NCBI RefSeq assembly: GCF_004745425.1
Contig: NZ_PGGK01000018.1
Coordinates: 1-42,686, forward strand
Length of the DNA: 42,686 nt
Direction: 5' to 3'
Origin: Methanolobus halotolerans
Lineage (GTDB): Archaea > Halobacteriota > Methanosarcinia > Methanosarcinales > Methanosarcinaceae
In this document: positions 24,915 to 33,029 of the stretch, one piece after another
How positions within the stretch are numbered: the first letter of the stretch is position 1
How the letters are laid out: every line of letters begins with the position of its first letter
Notes under the pieces: model-generated
Databases searched by the model: none
What the model was told of the DNA's origin: nothing
The model's input: the letters and a program-made list of their open reading frames with translations, nothing else
Made by a program: the position numbers and the translations under genes

Positions 24915-24952
24915 TTCGGGAAGATAAACTAATTTATAAATGGAGGAACAAC

Positions 24953-25792
24953 ATGAATGTTGGAGACATTATGAGTTCACCGGTCTATACAATAGAGCCG
25001 GAGGAAAACGTGGCACATGCAAGAAGACTAATGCTGAAACACAAGATAAGCACTCTTGTGGTCGTCAGTGATGAAAAGATGGTCGGTATTGTAACCAAGA
25101 CAGACCTTAGCAGAAGACTTGCACAGGCCGAGCCCATGTGGCGCAGAAGACCAATTGATAAGATCCCGGTAAACATGGTGATGAACGATGCTCCGATATC
25201 GATCTATCCTGAAGCCTCAATAACACAGGCAAGCAACCTGATGCTGGAAAACAGGATTAACTCACTTGCAGTTGTCAAGGATAATGTTGTCGGGATCATC
25301 ACAGGGACGGATATAATGAGATACATATCCCAACAGGACATCGGCACCAAAGTCTCAGAGGTGGTGGGCAATGATCTTGTGTTCGTGCACAGACATCACA
25401 CCATAAACCATGTAGTGCAGGAAATGGAAAAGAACGAGGTGAACAGGGTGATAGTCACCGGCGATTCCGATGAGGCAGTGGGGATGATCACTACAAGTAA
25501 TGTAGCACTCAACATCATGGTTGATAACGAAGGAAAAATGCCTTCCAAGAGCATTAAGATGGCACGCAGGTCAACTCCTGCCGGACAGAAGACCTACAGA
25601 TATGTCAAGGAAGTACCACTTGTCGCTGAGGATATCATGTCGGAGCTGCCATCCAGCATCGATATTGATGAAACTGTAGTTCAGGCTGCAAAGGTCATGA
25701 TAGAGGAGCATGTGATTGGCCTGCCAGTCATCCATGAAGATGAGATCGTGGGAATGGTCAGCAGGAGAGACGTCCTGAAAGCCACACAGTGA
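24953..25792 (+). CDS. Four-CBS-domain protein
   Basis: A 279-residue protein with four CBS domains. The first ([14 protein letters not shown] to GIVTKTDL), second ([10 protein letters not shown] to GIITGTDI) and fourth ([11 protein letters not shown] to GMVSRRDVL) are clear; the third ([11 protein letters not shown] to GMITTSNV) is more divergent. A linker of about 35 residues, rich in Lys and Arg, precedes the last domain. The start at 24953 is chosen for GGAGG at 24943-24947; an earlier ATG at 24911 has none. It shares domain count with both neighbours, pointing to tandem duplication. Confidence 0.84.
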   Translation: MNVGDIMSSPVYTIEPEENVAHARRLMLKHKISTLVVVSDEKMVGIVTKTDLSRRLAQAEPMWRRRPIDKIPVNMVMNDAPISIYPEASITQASNLMLENRINSLAVVKDNVVGIITGTDIMRYISQQDIGTKVSEVVGNDLVFVHRHHTINHVVQEMEKNEVNRVIVTGDSDEAVGMITTSNVALNIMVDNEGKMPSKSIKMARRSTPAGQKTYRYVKEVPLVAEDIMSELPSSIDIDETVVQAAKVMIEEHVIGLPVIHEDEIVGMVSRRDVLKATQ

Positions 25793-25847
25793 AAGACTAA
25801 GAAAGGACCGACTGAATTTGAGTTTGATAAAACACGGAGGGAAAACA

Positions 25848-26624
25848 ATGGAAGTTAGAGATATTATGACAGAACCTATATGCATTGATAAGGCAGACAC
25901 GCTTTCCCATGCACTTGATGTTATGGAAAAGAAGGGAACAAGAAGGCTTCTTGTCACTCATGACGATAAATTTCTGGGAATCCTTACAATGAGGAACATC
26001 ACAAAAGAGCTTGGGACCCGCAAAAAGGGAAGCAAGCCGGCGTCTTCCCTTCATGTGGCAACAGCAGTATCTGATAATTACGTAAAGGTATTTCCCGATA
26101 CCAAGCTTACCGATGCTGTCACCCTCATGGTGAAGAATGAAGGGGTGATAATAGTCTTTGAGAACGAACAGGTTCTTGGCTGGATCACCCCCACAGAACT
26201 TTTGGACCGGAATAATCTTGACGGTTATGTGGCAGAGGTCATGCAGAAAGATCCGATCGTTGTCAGCCCTGCAGAACGTGTGAGCCATGTAAGGCGCCTG
26301 ATGCTTGACAACAATATCGGAAGAGTACCTGTTGTCGAAGGTGACAAACTGGTAGGCATGGTCACAGAAAAGGATATCGCAACAGCGATGCGTTCCTTCC
26401 GCGATATTGTTGAGGGCAGCAAGCAGGATTCACGTATAAAGAACCTCATTGTCGAGGACATCATGAAGATAGGGGTCAAAACGGTTTATACCAACACACC
26501 CACGAGTGATGTTGCCAGGCTGATGCTCCAGGAAAACATCGGTGGCGTTCCGGTTGTAAACCTGGAAGAACAGATGGTTGGATTTGTTACAAGAAGAAGC
26601 ATCGTCAATGGCCTTGTCCAGTAA
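25848..26624 (+). CDS. Four-CBS-domain protein
   Basis: A 258-residue protein. Its CBS domains are MTEPICID to GILTMRNI, a degenerate second copy ([13 protein letters not shown] to GWITPTEL), [10 protein letters not shown] to GMVTEKDI, and [10 protein letters not shown] to [14 protein letters not shown] at 25836-25840 sets the start. Only 15 bases separate its stop from the RNA ligase ATG, so it is probably co-transcribed with the ligase and may regulate or sense for it; this is inferred from spacing only. Confidence 0.84.
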   Translation: MEVRDIMTEPICIDKADTLSHALDVMEKKGTRRLLVTHDDKFLGILTMRNITKELGTRKKGSKPASSLHVATAVSDNYVKVFPDTKLTDAVTLMVKNEGVIIVFENEQVLGWITPTELLDRNNLDGYVAEVMQKDPIVVSPAERVSHVRRLMLDNNIGRVPVVEGDKLVGMVTEKDIATAMRSFRDIVEGSKQDSRIKNLIVEDIMKIGVKTVYTNTPTSDVARLMLQENIGGVPVVNLEEQMVGFVTRRSIVNGLVQ

Positions 26625-26639
26625 GAGCGCAACAAAAGA

Positions 26640-27800
26640 ATGAATAATGAAGATGAAATAGATATCGAGAAGGCGGCAGAATTCCTCGGACTGCCGCCGT
26701 CCAGGCTTTCCGAGCTCCTCAAAAAAAGGACCATCGTACGGAACTGGGGCGAATATGAAGATATATTCAGGTTCGACAATCATATTTCAGGTATCGAGAC
26801 CGGCAGCGTCTTTATTAAAAAGGGCAATGACTTTGAAATGATAAGAGGTTTCCCGAAAATAAAAAGGGCCATGACACTTTTTCCTGCCATAGAGAGGAAT
26901 TTTCCTGATATCGGATCAGTTCTTGTTGAAGAGAAAATGAACGGTTATAATGTGCGTGTCACCGGACATAAGGGTGAGCTCATCACTCTGACACGTAGCG
27001 GTCACGTGTGCCCTTATTCAACAGAACGTGCACAGCACCTGCTCAACCACGATTTTTTCACAGAAAACCCCGATCTTGTGATCTACGGGGAAATGGTGGG
27101 TCCGGATAACCCTTACGTTCCAAAGGATATCTATGGAGTAAAATCCCTGGATCTCTTTGTTTTTGATATCAGGTCAAAATTTGACGGTGCACCTCTTCCC
27201 GTGATAGAAAGAAGGGAACTTGCAAGTGATTATGGTTTCAGCCAGGTGGAACTTTTCGGTGAATTCGGGATTGAAGAAGCACCTTCGAAAATAACCAGGA
27301 TAATCAGAGAACTTGGAAAAAAGGAACATGAAGGCGTCATCATCAAGGATCCTGAGATGGTATTGCAACCAATCAAATACACATGTTCAGAAAGTAATTG
27401 TGCCGATCTTCGACATGCATTCCGATTTTATAACGATAGTGGCAGAGACTATATGTTTCCAAGGATAGTAAGAGAAGGCTTCCAGTCCGCCGAATGGAAC
27501 GAAAACGAGGAGGAGCTCAGAAAGCGCTGCCTCCGGCTCGGGGAAAGTATACTCAGACCGATGATACGGTCTATCCGGGAAGTACAAAGGGATGAACGCA
27601 TTTCTGATGATGTTCGTATAAGGGTCAGGAACAGAGATACTATAGACAGGTTCAGGGCATATCTTGAAAGACTTGGCGTTGATGTTATATTCGGTCCCCC
27701 TGAAAAAATAGGGGAAGATTACCTCGTCAGAATCAGCAAACTGAATAAAAGCACAACTGACAAAACCAAGAGTATAGTAGAAGGCCAGTTATGGTCGTGA
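26640..27800 (+). CDS. ATP-dependent RNA ligase, Rnl3 (archaeal) family
   Basis: A 386-residue nucleotidyltransferase of the archaeal RNA ligase family first described from Pyrococcus (Pab1020) and Methanothermobacter. The nucleotidyl motif I is EEKMNGYNVR with Lys 99 as the likely AMP acceptor. Motif III/IIIa is LDLFVFDIR, motif IV EGVIIKDP and motif V QPIKYT. The C-terminal 120 residues are the dimerisation and accessory domain typical of this family. Family members circularise or join RNA with 5'-phosphate and 3'-OH ends. It follows the CBS genes and precedes the GTPase by 55 bases. Confidence 0.9.
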   Translation: MNNEDEIDIEKAAEFLGLPPSRLSELLKKRTIVRNWGEYEDIFRFDNHISGIETGSVFIKKGNDFEMIRGFPKIKRAMTLFPAIERNFPDIGSVLVEEKMNGYNVRVTGHKGELITLTRSGHVCPYSTERAQHLLNHDFFTENPDLVIYGEMVGPDNPYVPKDIYGVKSLDLFVFDIRSKFDGAPLPVIERRELASDYGFSQVELFGEFGIEEAPSKITRIIRELGKKEHEGVIIKDPEMVLQPIKYTCSESNCADLRHAFRFYNDSGRDYMFPRIVREGFQSAEWNENEEELRKRCLRLGESILRPMIRSIREVQRDERISDDVRIRVRNRDTIDRFRAYLERLGVDVIFGPPEKIGEDYLVRISKLNKSTTDKTKSIVEGQLWS

Positions 27801-27855
27801 AAAAGAGATATATCTAAAAACATTTATCTGTAAGACCATACTCAAGGATGCTCAT

Positions 27856-28893
27856 ATGACAAAAATAACCATAATCGGAAGTGAAAAAAGCGGAAAGACC
27901 ACGCTTGCAGGAAAACTTGGGAAGAAAGGTAGTGTTGCGGATATTACCATGTACGATTTTGCCAAAAGCGAAAGAGTGCTCACAACAATCGATGCCACCG
28001 GATATCCCGCATCTACCAAAGCGCTTGTCACTGCCCTGAACCTCTCTGATATCGCACTTCTGTGCGTGCCTCCCGAAGGACTTGACACCATGGCTGCCGA
28101 GTGCATTATTGCCCTGGATCTCATAGGATACCGACATGGAATAGTCGTCCTGACAAAATCAGACCTTTCCTACCCTCTTGCCCTTGAAGAGCTCAAAGAG
28201 AAGCTCCAGAGGATAACTAAGGGAACTGCTCTTGAGAACTGGGATTACCACAATGTTTCTACAACCACCTTTGAAGGTATGGAAGAGTTAAAGGAGATTA
28301 TATTCACCCTTGACGAAAAGGTAGAGGCAGAACAAAGGAAACAGGACGATCTGCCTCCCAGGGTGATCGTGGACCAGTCCTTCAACGTTACTGGCATAGG
28401 ATGTGTTGTGCTTGGTGTCGTGTCCCAGGGGACTATCAATGCAAAGGATAAGATGGTTGCCTACCCTGTGAAAAAAGATCTGGAGATCCGTTCCATCCAG
28501 ATGCATGACGTGGACGTTAAAAGTGCCCCTACAGGTGCAAGGGTGGGACTTGCCCTGAAGAGCATACAGTCCAAGGATATAGACAGAGGTTTTGTTATCT
28601 CTAATGAGGAAATAGTAGCAACTGATCTTGTCCTTGAATGCACCCTTTCGCAGTTAGCTAAAGAATTCGAAGTAGGAGACATGCTACATCTTTTCGCAGG
28701 CCTGCAGTCATCTCCGGTTAAAGTGATGAACATAATTCAGGATGGGGGAAACGCTGAAAAAGCAAAACCCGGTAAAAAATATCTTGTACAGCTCTCCGGT
28801 TCAAAGGAAATAGCTTACAGTAAGGATGACAGGTTCATACTTACAAACCTTGACGAAAAACAAAGATTTGTTGCCTTCGGATACAGCCAGTGA
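27856..28893 (+). CDS. Divergent EF-Tu/SelB-like GTPase
   Basis: A 345-residue translation-factor-type GTPase. G1 is GSEKSGKTTL (residues 8-17) instead of GHVDHGKTTL. G3 is DATGYP (46-51), lacking the His of DTPGH that activates GTP hydrolysis in EF-Tu. G4 is TKSD (100-103). The stretch between G1 and G3 is very short, so switch I is reduced. Two beta-barrel domains follow (about 170-250 and 255-340). Such proteins in archaea are annotated as EF-Tu or SelB-like, without an established job. Ribosome binding site AAGGATG precedes the ATG. It may bind RNA or tRNA without fast hydrolysis, which is inference. Confidence 0.82.
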   Translation: MTKITIIGSEKSGKTTLAGKLGKKGSVADITMYDFAKSERVLTTIDATGYPASTKALVTALNLSDIALLCVPPEGLDTMAAECIIALDLIGYRHGIVVLTKSDLSYPLALEELKEKLQRITKGTALENWDYHNVSTTTFEGMEELKEIIFTLDEKVEAEQRKQDDLPPRVIVDQSFNVTGIGCVVLGVVSQGTINAKDKMVAYPVKKDLEIRSIQMHDVDVKSAPTGARVGLALKSIQSKDIDRGFVISNEEIVATDLVLECTLSQLAKEFEVGDMLHLFAGLQSSPVKVMNIIQDGGNAEKAKPGKKYLVQLSGSKEIAYSKDDRFILTNLDEKQRFVAFGYSQ

Positions 28894-28894
28894 G

Positions 28895-29413
28895 TTATTT
28901 CTTTTTGGGAAGCAGGTGTTTGGAACCCTCCAGAACAGAGGGCATTTCAACTGCCTTCGTGAGCTGTACGCTGTCAGGAAGGTCTGTGAGAGTTGGCTGT
29001 TGTATTGCGGCAGAAGAGTTTTCAAGGGATGTCCTTTGGGAGGTAAAACCGGATTCGCTCTTTGAAAAGGACGCTGCCTGAACAGGGCGCTCCGTCGTAA
29101 AGCCTGAAGATTTATCCGATTCCGCTTTATTCTCTTTGCCCATTCCCTTGAACATACCTGATTTTGTATCCCTCTCCTTGGTTTTAGAACCTTCTTCCTT
29201 CCCGCGCATATAGTTCTCACGGGCAAAGTCTCTTAGTTCATATTCCTCGGCAAAGCCATAGAGTTTGTTAAGTTGTTCCTGGACCCAGCCTATTTCCGAA
29301 TGCCTGTGGTAACCTACCTCAAACCCCAGTTTGTAGGAAACTTCTGCAAGATGAACCCTTTCTTTTTCAGAGATCTTCCTGCTTTCTTTCTCTCGCTTGA
29401 ATAGTCCGACCAT
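28895..29413 (-). CDS. Hypothetical protein, partner of a KaiC-like ATPase
   Basis: A 172-residue protein I do not recognise. Residues 1-75 are charged and look helical (KISEKERVHLAEVSYKLGFE, then LNKLYGFAEEYELRDFAREN). The remaining 95 residues are low-complexity, rich in Ser, Lys and Glu, probably disordered, ending in LLPKKK. It has no signal peptide or membrane segment. It starts 12 bases after the KaiC-like gene stop, so the two are one transcript, and the helical part may bind the ATPase. It converges on the GTPase gene with one base between stops. Confidence 0.65.
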   Translation of the reverse strand: MVGLFKREKESRKISEKERVHLAEVSYKLGFEVGYHRHSEIGWVQEQLNKLYGFAEEYELRDFARENYMRGKEEGSKTKERDTKSGMFKGMGKENKAESDKSSGFTTERPVQAASFSKSESGFTSQRTSLENSSAAIQQPTLTDLPDSVQLTKAVEMPSVLEGSKHLLPKKK

Positions 29414-29425
29414 TGATAACTACCA

Positions 29426-30169
29426 TTATTCCAGATATCCTTCGACCTTAAGTCCATTTTCCGAAAAGCTGACTGTACGCATATTACAGTCATGCCTTGT
29501 ACCACGCATCTTGATCAGCTGGATGGCACGTGTCATGGTCTTGTCATACAGGAAGTTGTGCATGAAAATGACACCATGTGCAGCAAACTGCTCCGTGGAA
29601 TATGCTGTGGGGTCTGTCATTTCAGACAGGAGCACAGTAGTGCAGCCGAGTTTCTTAAGGTTCCTGATGAACCTGCTCATTTCTTTCTCCTGCAGGGAGA
29701 AATCATTTGTAGTGAACCTTATAGCTGAGACAGAATCGATAACTAGACGTTTTACATCATACTCGGAAACGTATGCTGCAATCTCCTTAAAAACCATCGA
29801 AGGTGAAGGAGCCTCACTTTCAATAGATGTCCTGCCAACATTGTAATCCGGGGTAATGAACTCATTGAGCTCATCCATATATCCGTACTCCATCCTCGGA
29901 CCAAGATCGGCAAAGAGAAGTTTCTGCCCGTTTATGTGGGCAGGTATGTTCAGTGAATAATTGGACATATCGTTGATGATGTTTTGAGGGCATTCAAGCA
30001 GCGTGGCATATAATCCCACCTCTCCCCTTACTGCCCCGCCTGCAAGAAACTGAACGCCAAATGTCGTTTTACCACTGCCGGGGGGACCGCTTAACACATA
30101 TACCCTCTCTGACAGGAGACCTCCCTGTACCAGTTCATCAAATCCCTCTATTCCTGTAGGTATTCTCAT
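29426..30169 (-). CDS. KaiC/RAD55-like RecA-superfamily ATPase
   Basis: A 247-residue single-domain RecA-superfamily ATPase. It begins RIPTGIEGFDELVQGGL, the KaiC-family opening, followed by Walker A GPPGSGKTTFG (about residues 29-39) and a Walker B-type strand VKRLVIDSVSA. It ends with the family pattern IQLIKMRGTRHD. Single-domain KaiC-like proteins are numerous in archaea and are mostly signalling or regulatory; this is not a circadian KaiC, which has two domains. The divergent SpoIIM-like gene starts 118 bases away. Confidence 0.85.
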   Translation of the reverse strand: MRIPTGIEGFDELVQGGLLSERVYVLSGPPGSGKTTFGVQFLAGGAVRGEVGLYATLLECPQNIINDMSNYSLNIPAHINGQKLLFADLGPRMEYGYMDELNEFITPDYNVGRTSIESEAPSPSMVFKEIAAYVSEYDVKRLVIDSVSAIRFTTNDFSLQEKEMSRFIRNLKKLGCTTVLLSEMTDPTAYSTEQFAAHGVIFMHNFLYDKTMTRAIQLIKMRGTRHDCNMRTVSFSENGLKVEGYLE

Positions 30170-30251
30170 TATACTGCCTCGATCAATAATTAGACTATTA
30201 TAGATGTATGAGTATTATAATATTGCTATATATTTTAATGTATCGGACATG

Positions 30252-30261
30252 TTTTATAAAA
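30252..30261 (+). promoter_or_regulatory. TATA box of the SpoIIM-like gene (leaderless)
   Basis: TTTTATAAAA, itself a perfect palindrome, lies about 30 bases before the ATG at 30288. Initiation would fall at or within a few bases of the ATG, and no ribosome binding site is present, so the message is probably leaderless. Confidence 0.55.
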
Positions 30262-30287
30262 TGTATTCTAAATAATTATCTATAGAA

Positions 30288-31298
30288 ATGCTCAAACCTG
30301 ACCCCAAATTCCAGATTCACAGGAAAGATATTATCTGGTCCTTAAAGACCTTTACCACATCATTACTGATAGCGCTCATATTCAGTATGGCCCTGTATTC
30401 CTTCATGCTGGCAGTATCTGAACCTGCACCTGTAAGTGATGCCATCACGTCCACGGCTTCCGCTGCAACTGCCAAGGTAGTGATCACTGCTGAATATATC
30501 AGTCCTGTGTGGGCGATATTCATGTTCAACACCCTGGCAGTCTTCATTGCTTCGGTTGGCACAGGACTTTTCCTGCTGATCCATCCGTTGCTTGTGAGGG
30601 ATATTGAATTGAGGACCACGAACCGGATATATTCTTACACCTCTATCGGCTTCGAAAAAATGTTGATGCCCCTGAACAGCTTTTTACAGAAAGTAGTATC
30701 CTCCCGGGATCAGGATTTCTCATCTATGGAAAGAACGGTGCATGAAAGAAGAGATACCATCTGGCAGTACTGCGGCTATGGAAAGGATGACTACCGTATG
30801 TTTGCCTACATGCTCCCGTACACGGTACCGATCATGATCCTGGCAGTGAATGGTCTTTTGATGGGGATACTATTGGCTTTTTTCATATTCAACGGAGCAA
30901 TGACGGGCTTCCAGTTGTTCGGAGAGAAGGGAATCGCAGTTGGCTCGTTATATAATGTCATCTATTTCTTCATATCCATCGTACCACATGGCATTATAGA
31001 GATACCTGCCATCCTGATCGCTGCCTCAGCAGGCCGCAGATTCGCATGCATCAATTCCCATGAGATCATAGATCGAGAACTTTTTCTCGGAGACACCATT
31101 GAGAGCCTGAAAAGTGACGTGTCGACTGTGATGGCAAGCGTGAAAGAATACCTGAATTCCCGATATCTGTGGAAGACCTTTGCAGTAATGATGCTTATGC
31201 TGTTGGTTGCAGCGTATATCGAGACCTATGTTACACTGGAAATCGTAAACAGGGTAATGCACTTTATCGATGCCGGAATCAATGCATATTTCATATGA
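30288..31298 (+). CDS. SpoIIM/DUF95-like integral membrane protein
   Basis: A 336-residue membrane protein with about five or six hydrophobic segments (near residues 18-43, 73-100, 172-205, 218-250 and 290-325). The motif PHGIIEIPAILIA is the signature of the SpoIIM/DUF95 family. The bacterial member helps membrane remodelling in sporulation; in archaea the family has no known role. A polar, charged cytoplasmic or external region lies at about 104-170. It is transcribed away from the KaiC-like gene and is probably a single-gene unit. Confidence 0.78.
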   Translation: MLKPDPKFQIHRKDIIWSLKTFTTSLLIALIFSMALYSFMLAVSEPAPVSDAITSTASAATAKVVITAEYISPVWAIFMFNTLAVFIASVGTGLFLLIHPLLVRDIELRTTNRIYSYTSIGFEKMLMPLNSFLQKVVSSRDQDFSSMERTVHERRDTIWQYCGYGKDDYRMFAYMLPYTVPIMILAVNGLLMGILLAFFIFNGAMTGFQLFGEKGIAVGSLYNVIYFFISIVPHGIIEIPAILIAASAGRRFACINSHEIIDRELFLGDTIESLKSDVSTVMASVKEYLNSRYLWKTFAVMMLMLLVAAYIETYVTLEIVNRVMHFIDAGINAYFI

Positions 31299-31328
31299 AC
31301 CCGGTGACATGTTACGGCATTAAAGATC

Positions 31329-32363
31329 TTACTGCTCCTTCCTGAAATCACCCATTGCGGATGCAACATTTCTGAGTAGCTGTGCGGCCATATCCTGACC
31401 GGGCCATGAGCCCAGTCCGCAGTCCGGACCTGCGTATTTTATCCTCTCACCAAACATGGAGTACGCCTTCTCAAGCCTCTTTTTAATAAGTTCAGGAGTC
31501 TCCATCCGGGTAACGATCTCTTCCATGTGAGCCTGGTCCTTCCAGACATTGGTATCGTACTTCTCGTTTAGCACCGAGACAAGGTTGAATATATCAGTCC
31601 TTGCAATGCCCACCCGCAAGAAGGAATCACTTTTTTCGAGTTCCTCTACGTCTATCAGATCAAGATATGAGGGGGTCGCTGCGGACTCAACGCCTATTAC
31701 ACCAATATTGTCAGCCTGACATGCGAGTTTGTAATGCAGGGGTGAATGCAGATGCACTTCAACATCACAACCGGCCTTTTTTGCAGAACTGGATGCAGTG
31801 TCCATAGCCTTTATCAGATCATTATCTGAGAACATTACCTGGGGATTTATACCGATGCTTGGTTCGTCAATGGAAACTGTCCTTATGTTAAAGTCCCCGG
31901 CATTGGAAAGTGAGTTCTTCACAAAACGGTTAACACTTTCCGCAAGCACGTTCAGTATATCAACATACTCGGTTCCTCCGAAATCCTTGAGATAAAGTTC
32001 AAGAGGTCCGGTAACACAAACACGCACATTGAGTTTTTCACCTTTCTCTTCCCTGTAGGCCTTCGCAACAGGCCTGATGGCTTCAAGTTCTATGATGCGG
32101 GCATCGGCAATTCTTACTTTGAATGGCTCTTCGGTGCGCTCCGGGTCCCTGATAACCGACAGGAACTGCTCGTTCATGTCCTGGTACTGGGGATAGGTGG
32201 GCACCTCCACACCGGCTTCCACTTTTTTCATGAAGGCATCATTAACGATCCTGAAAAGGTCCTTATCGCTCTTCTTTTCAGCGAACTTCCCTGCCATCCA
32301 TTCCCTGGAGGTTTCTGCGGGAAGAGGAAAACTGCCAATGTCATCAAAGATAATCTCTGCCAT
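31329..32363 (-). CDS. Core methionine synthase-like protein (MetE C-terminal domain family)
   Basis: A 344-residue TIM-barrel protein related to the catalytic half of MetE, as in the archaeal core methionine synthases that take methyl groups from a corrinoid instead of folate. The N-terminus has DDIGSFPLP. The usual zinc motif HxC is here H206-S-P208, so the expected Cys is missing; Glu 226 (GVESA) and Cys 315 (GPDCGLGS) are present. Nearby His 210 or Cys 215 might replace it. The message is probably leaderless, with a TATA element near 32390-32398. Methionine synthesis is the likely role; another methyl transfer is possible. Confidence 0.78.
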   Translation of the reverse strand: MAEIIFDDIGSFPLPAETSREWMAGKFAEKKSDKDLFRIVNDAFMKKVEAGVEVPTYPQYQDMNEQFLSVIRDPERTEEPFKVRIADARIIELEAIRPVAKAYREEKGEKLNVRVCVTGPLELYLKDFGGTEYVDILNVLAESVNRFVKNSLSNAGDFNIRTVSIDEPSIGINPQVMFSDNDLIKAMDTASSSAKKAGCDVEVHLHSPLHYKLACQADNIGVIGVESAATPSYLDLIDVEELEKSDSFLRVGIARTDIFNLVSVLNEKYDTNVWKDQAHMEEIVTRMETPELIKKRLEKAYSMFGERIKYAGPDCGLGSWPGQDMAAQLLRNVASAMGDFRKEQ

Positions 32364-32556
32364 GCCAGCACTATTATCCTGTATTTCACTTATAAGTTTT
32401 GAGTGATGAAGGTCTCTTATCCCCCGGAAGGCATATATTACATATCACTTATACATATTAGTTTATCTGTAATAACCCATGCATGCTTCCCATTCTATCA
32501 CAACGCTGTCAAAAAGATAATAATTAAAATAATACAATTGGCAGCAAGTACCGGTT

Positions 32557-32862
32557 TTACTTCTTCACAGCAGAAGCGATCTTCGAGATATAATAATTAA
32601 TACAGTTCTGGGAATAATCCAGGGATCTCGGTGACATATGAGAGATGATCTCGCTAGCATCCCTTTCAGCTTTCTGCCTGCTTTCAGGTAGCCCATACAT
32701 CTCACGGCGATTATGTATCTTTTGAAGCATTATGCTCTGAAGCTCCACAACATCGAATTTCTCTTCCGGATTCAGTTCTTCAAAGCCATCCTTCAAACAT
32801 TGAAGTTCTTCTGTCTTACCCTTACTAATATCAATATTCAAAACAGGATTCTTTAAATCCAT
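32557..32862 (-). CDS. Hypothetical protein
   Basis: A 101-residue acidic, mostly helical protein that I do not recognise. It has no signal peptide, membrane segment or Cys pair motif. GGTGGT just before the ATG and a protein-like composition (HNRREMYGLPESR, ASEIISHMSPRSL) support it as real. The 193 bases between it and the methionine synthase-like gene hold that gene's TATA box but no other gene. Function unknown. Confidence 0.6.
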   Translation of the reverse strand: MDLKNPVLNIDISKGKTEELQCLKDGFEELNPEEKFDVVELQSIMLQKIHNRREMYGLPESRQKAERDASEIISHMSPRSLDYSQNCINYYISKIASAVKK

Positions 32863-32986
32863 TTATACCACCGGATGTAACTATGTGGCTGACGTTTAAA
32901 ATAATAATCCTTCTGAGATGATCTTCAGGGACTATGTGACTGATTAATATGAAGCAAAAAGGACACAGGATGCTGTAAAGGCTAAC

Positions 32987-33016
32987 AAAAAGAAAAAAGA
33001 TCGGGCAAGCGCCCGA
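32987..33016 (-). terminator. Terminator of the sodium:solute symporter gene
   Basis: TCGGGC (33001-33006), loop AAGC, GCCCGA (33011-33016) is a perfect hairpin 14 bases past the symporter stop. On the minus strand it runs into TCTTTTTTCTTTTTG, a textbook hairpin-plus-T terminator. Confidence 0.8.
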
Positions 33017-33029
33017 AACAAGAAGCTTT

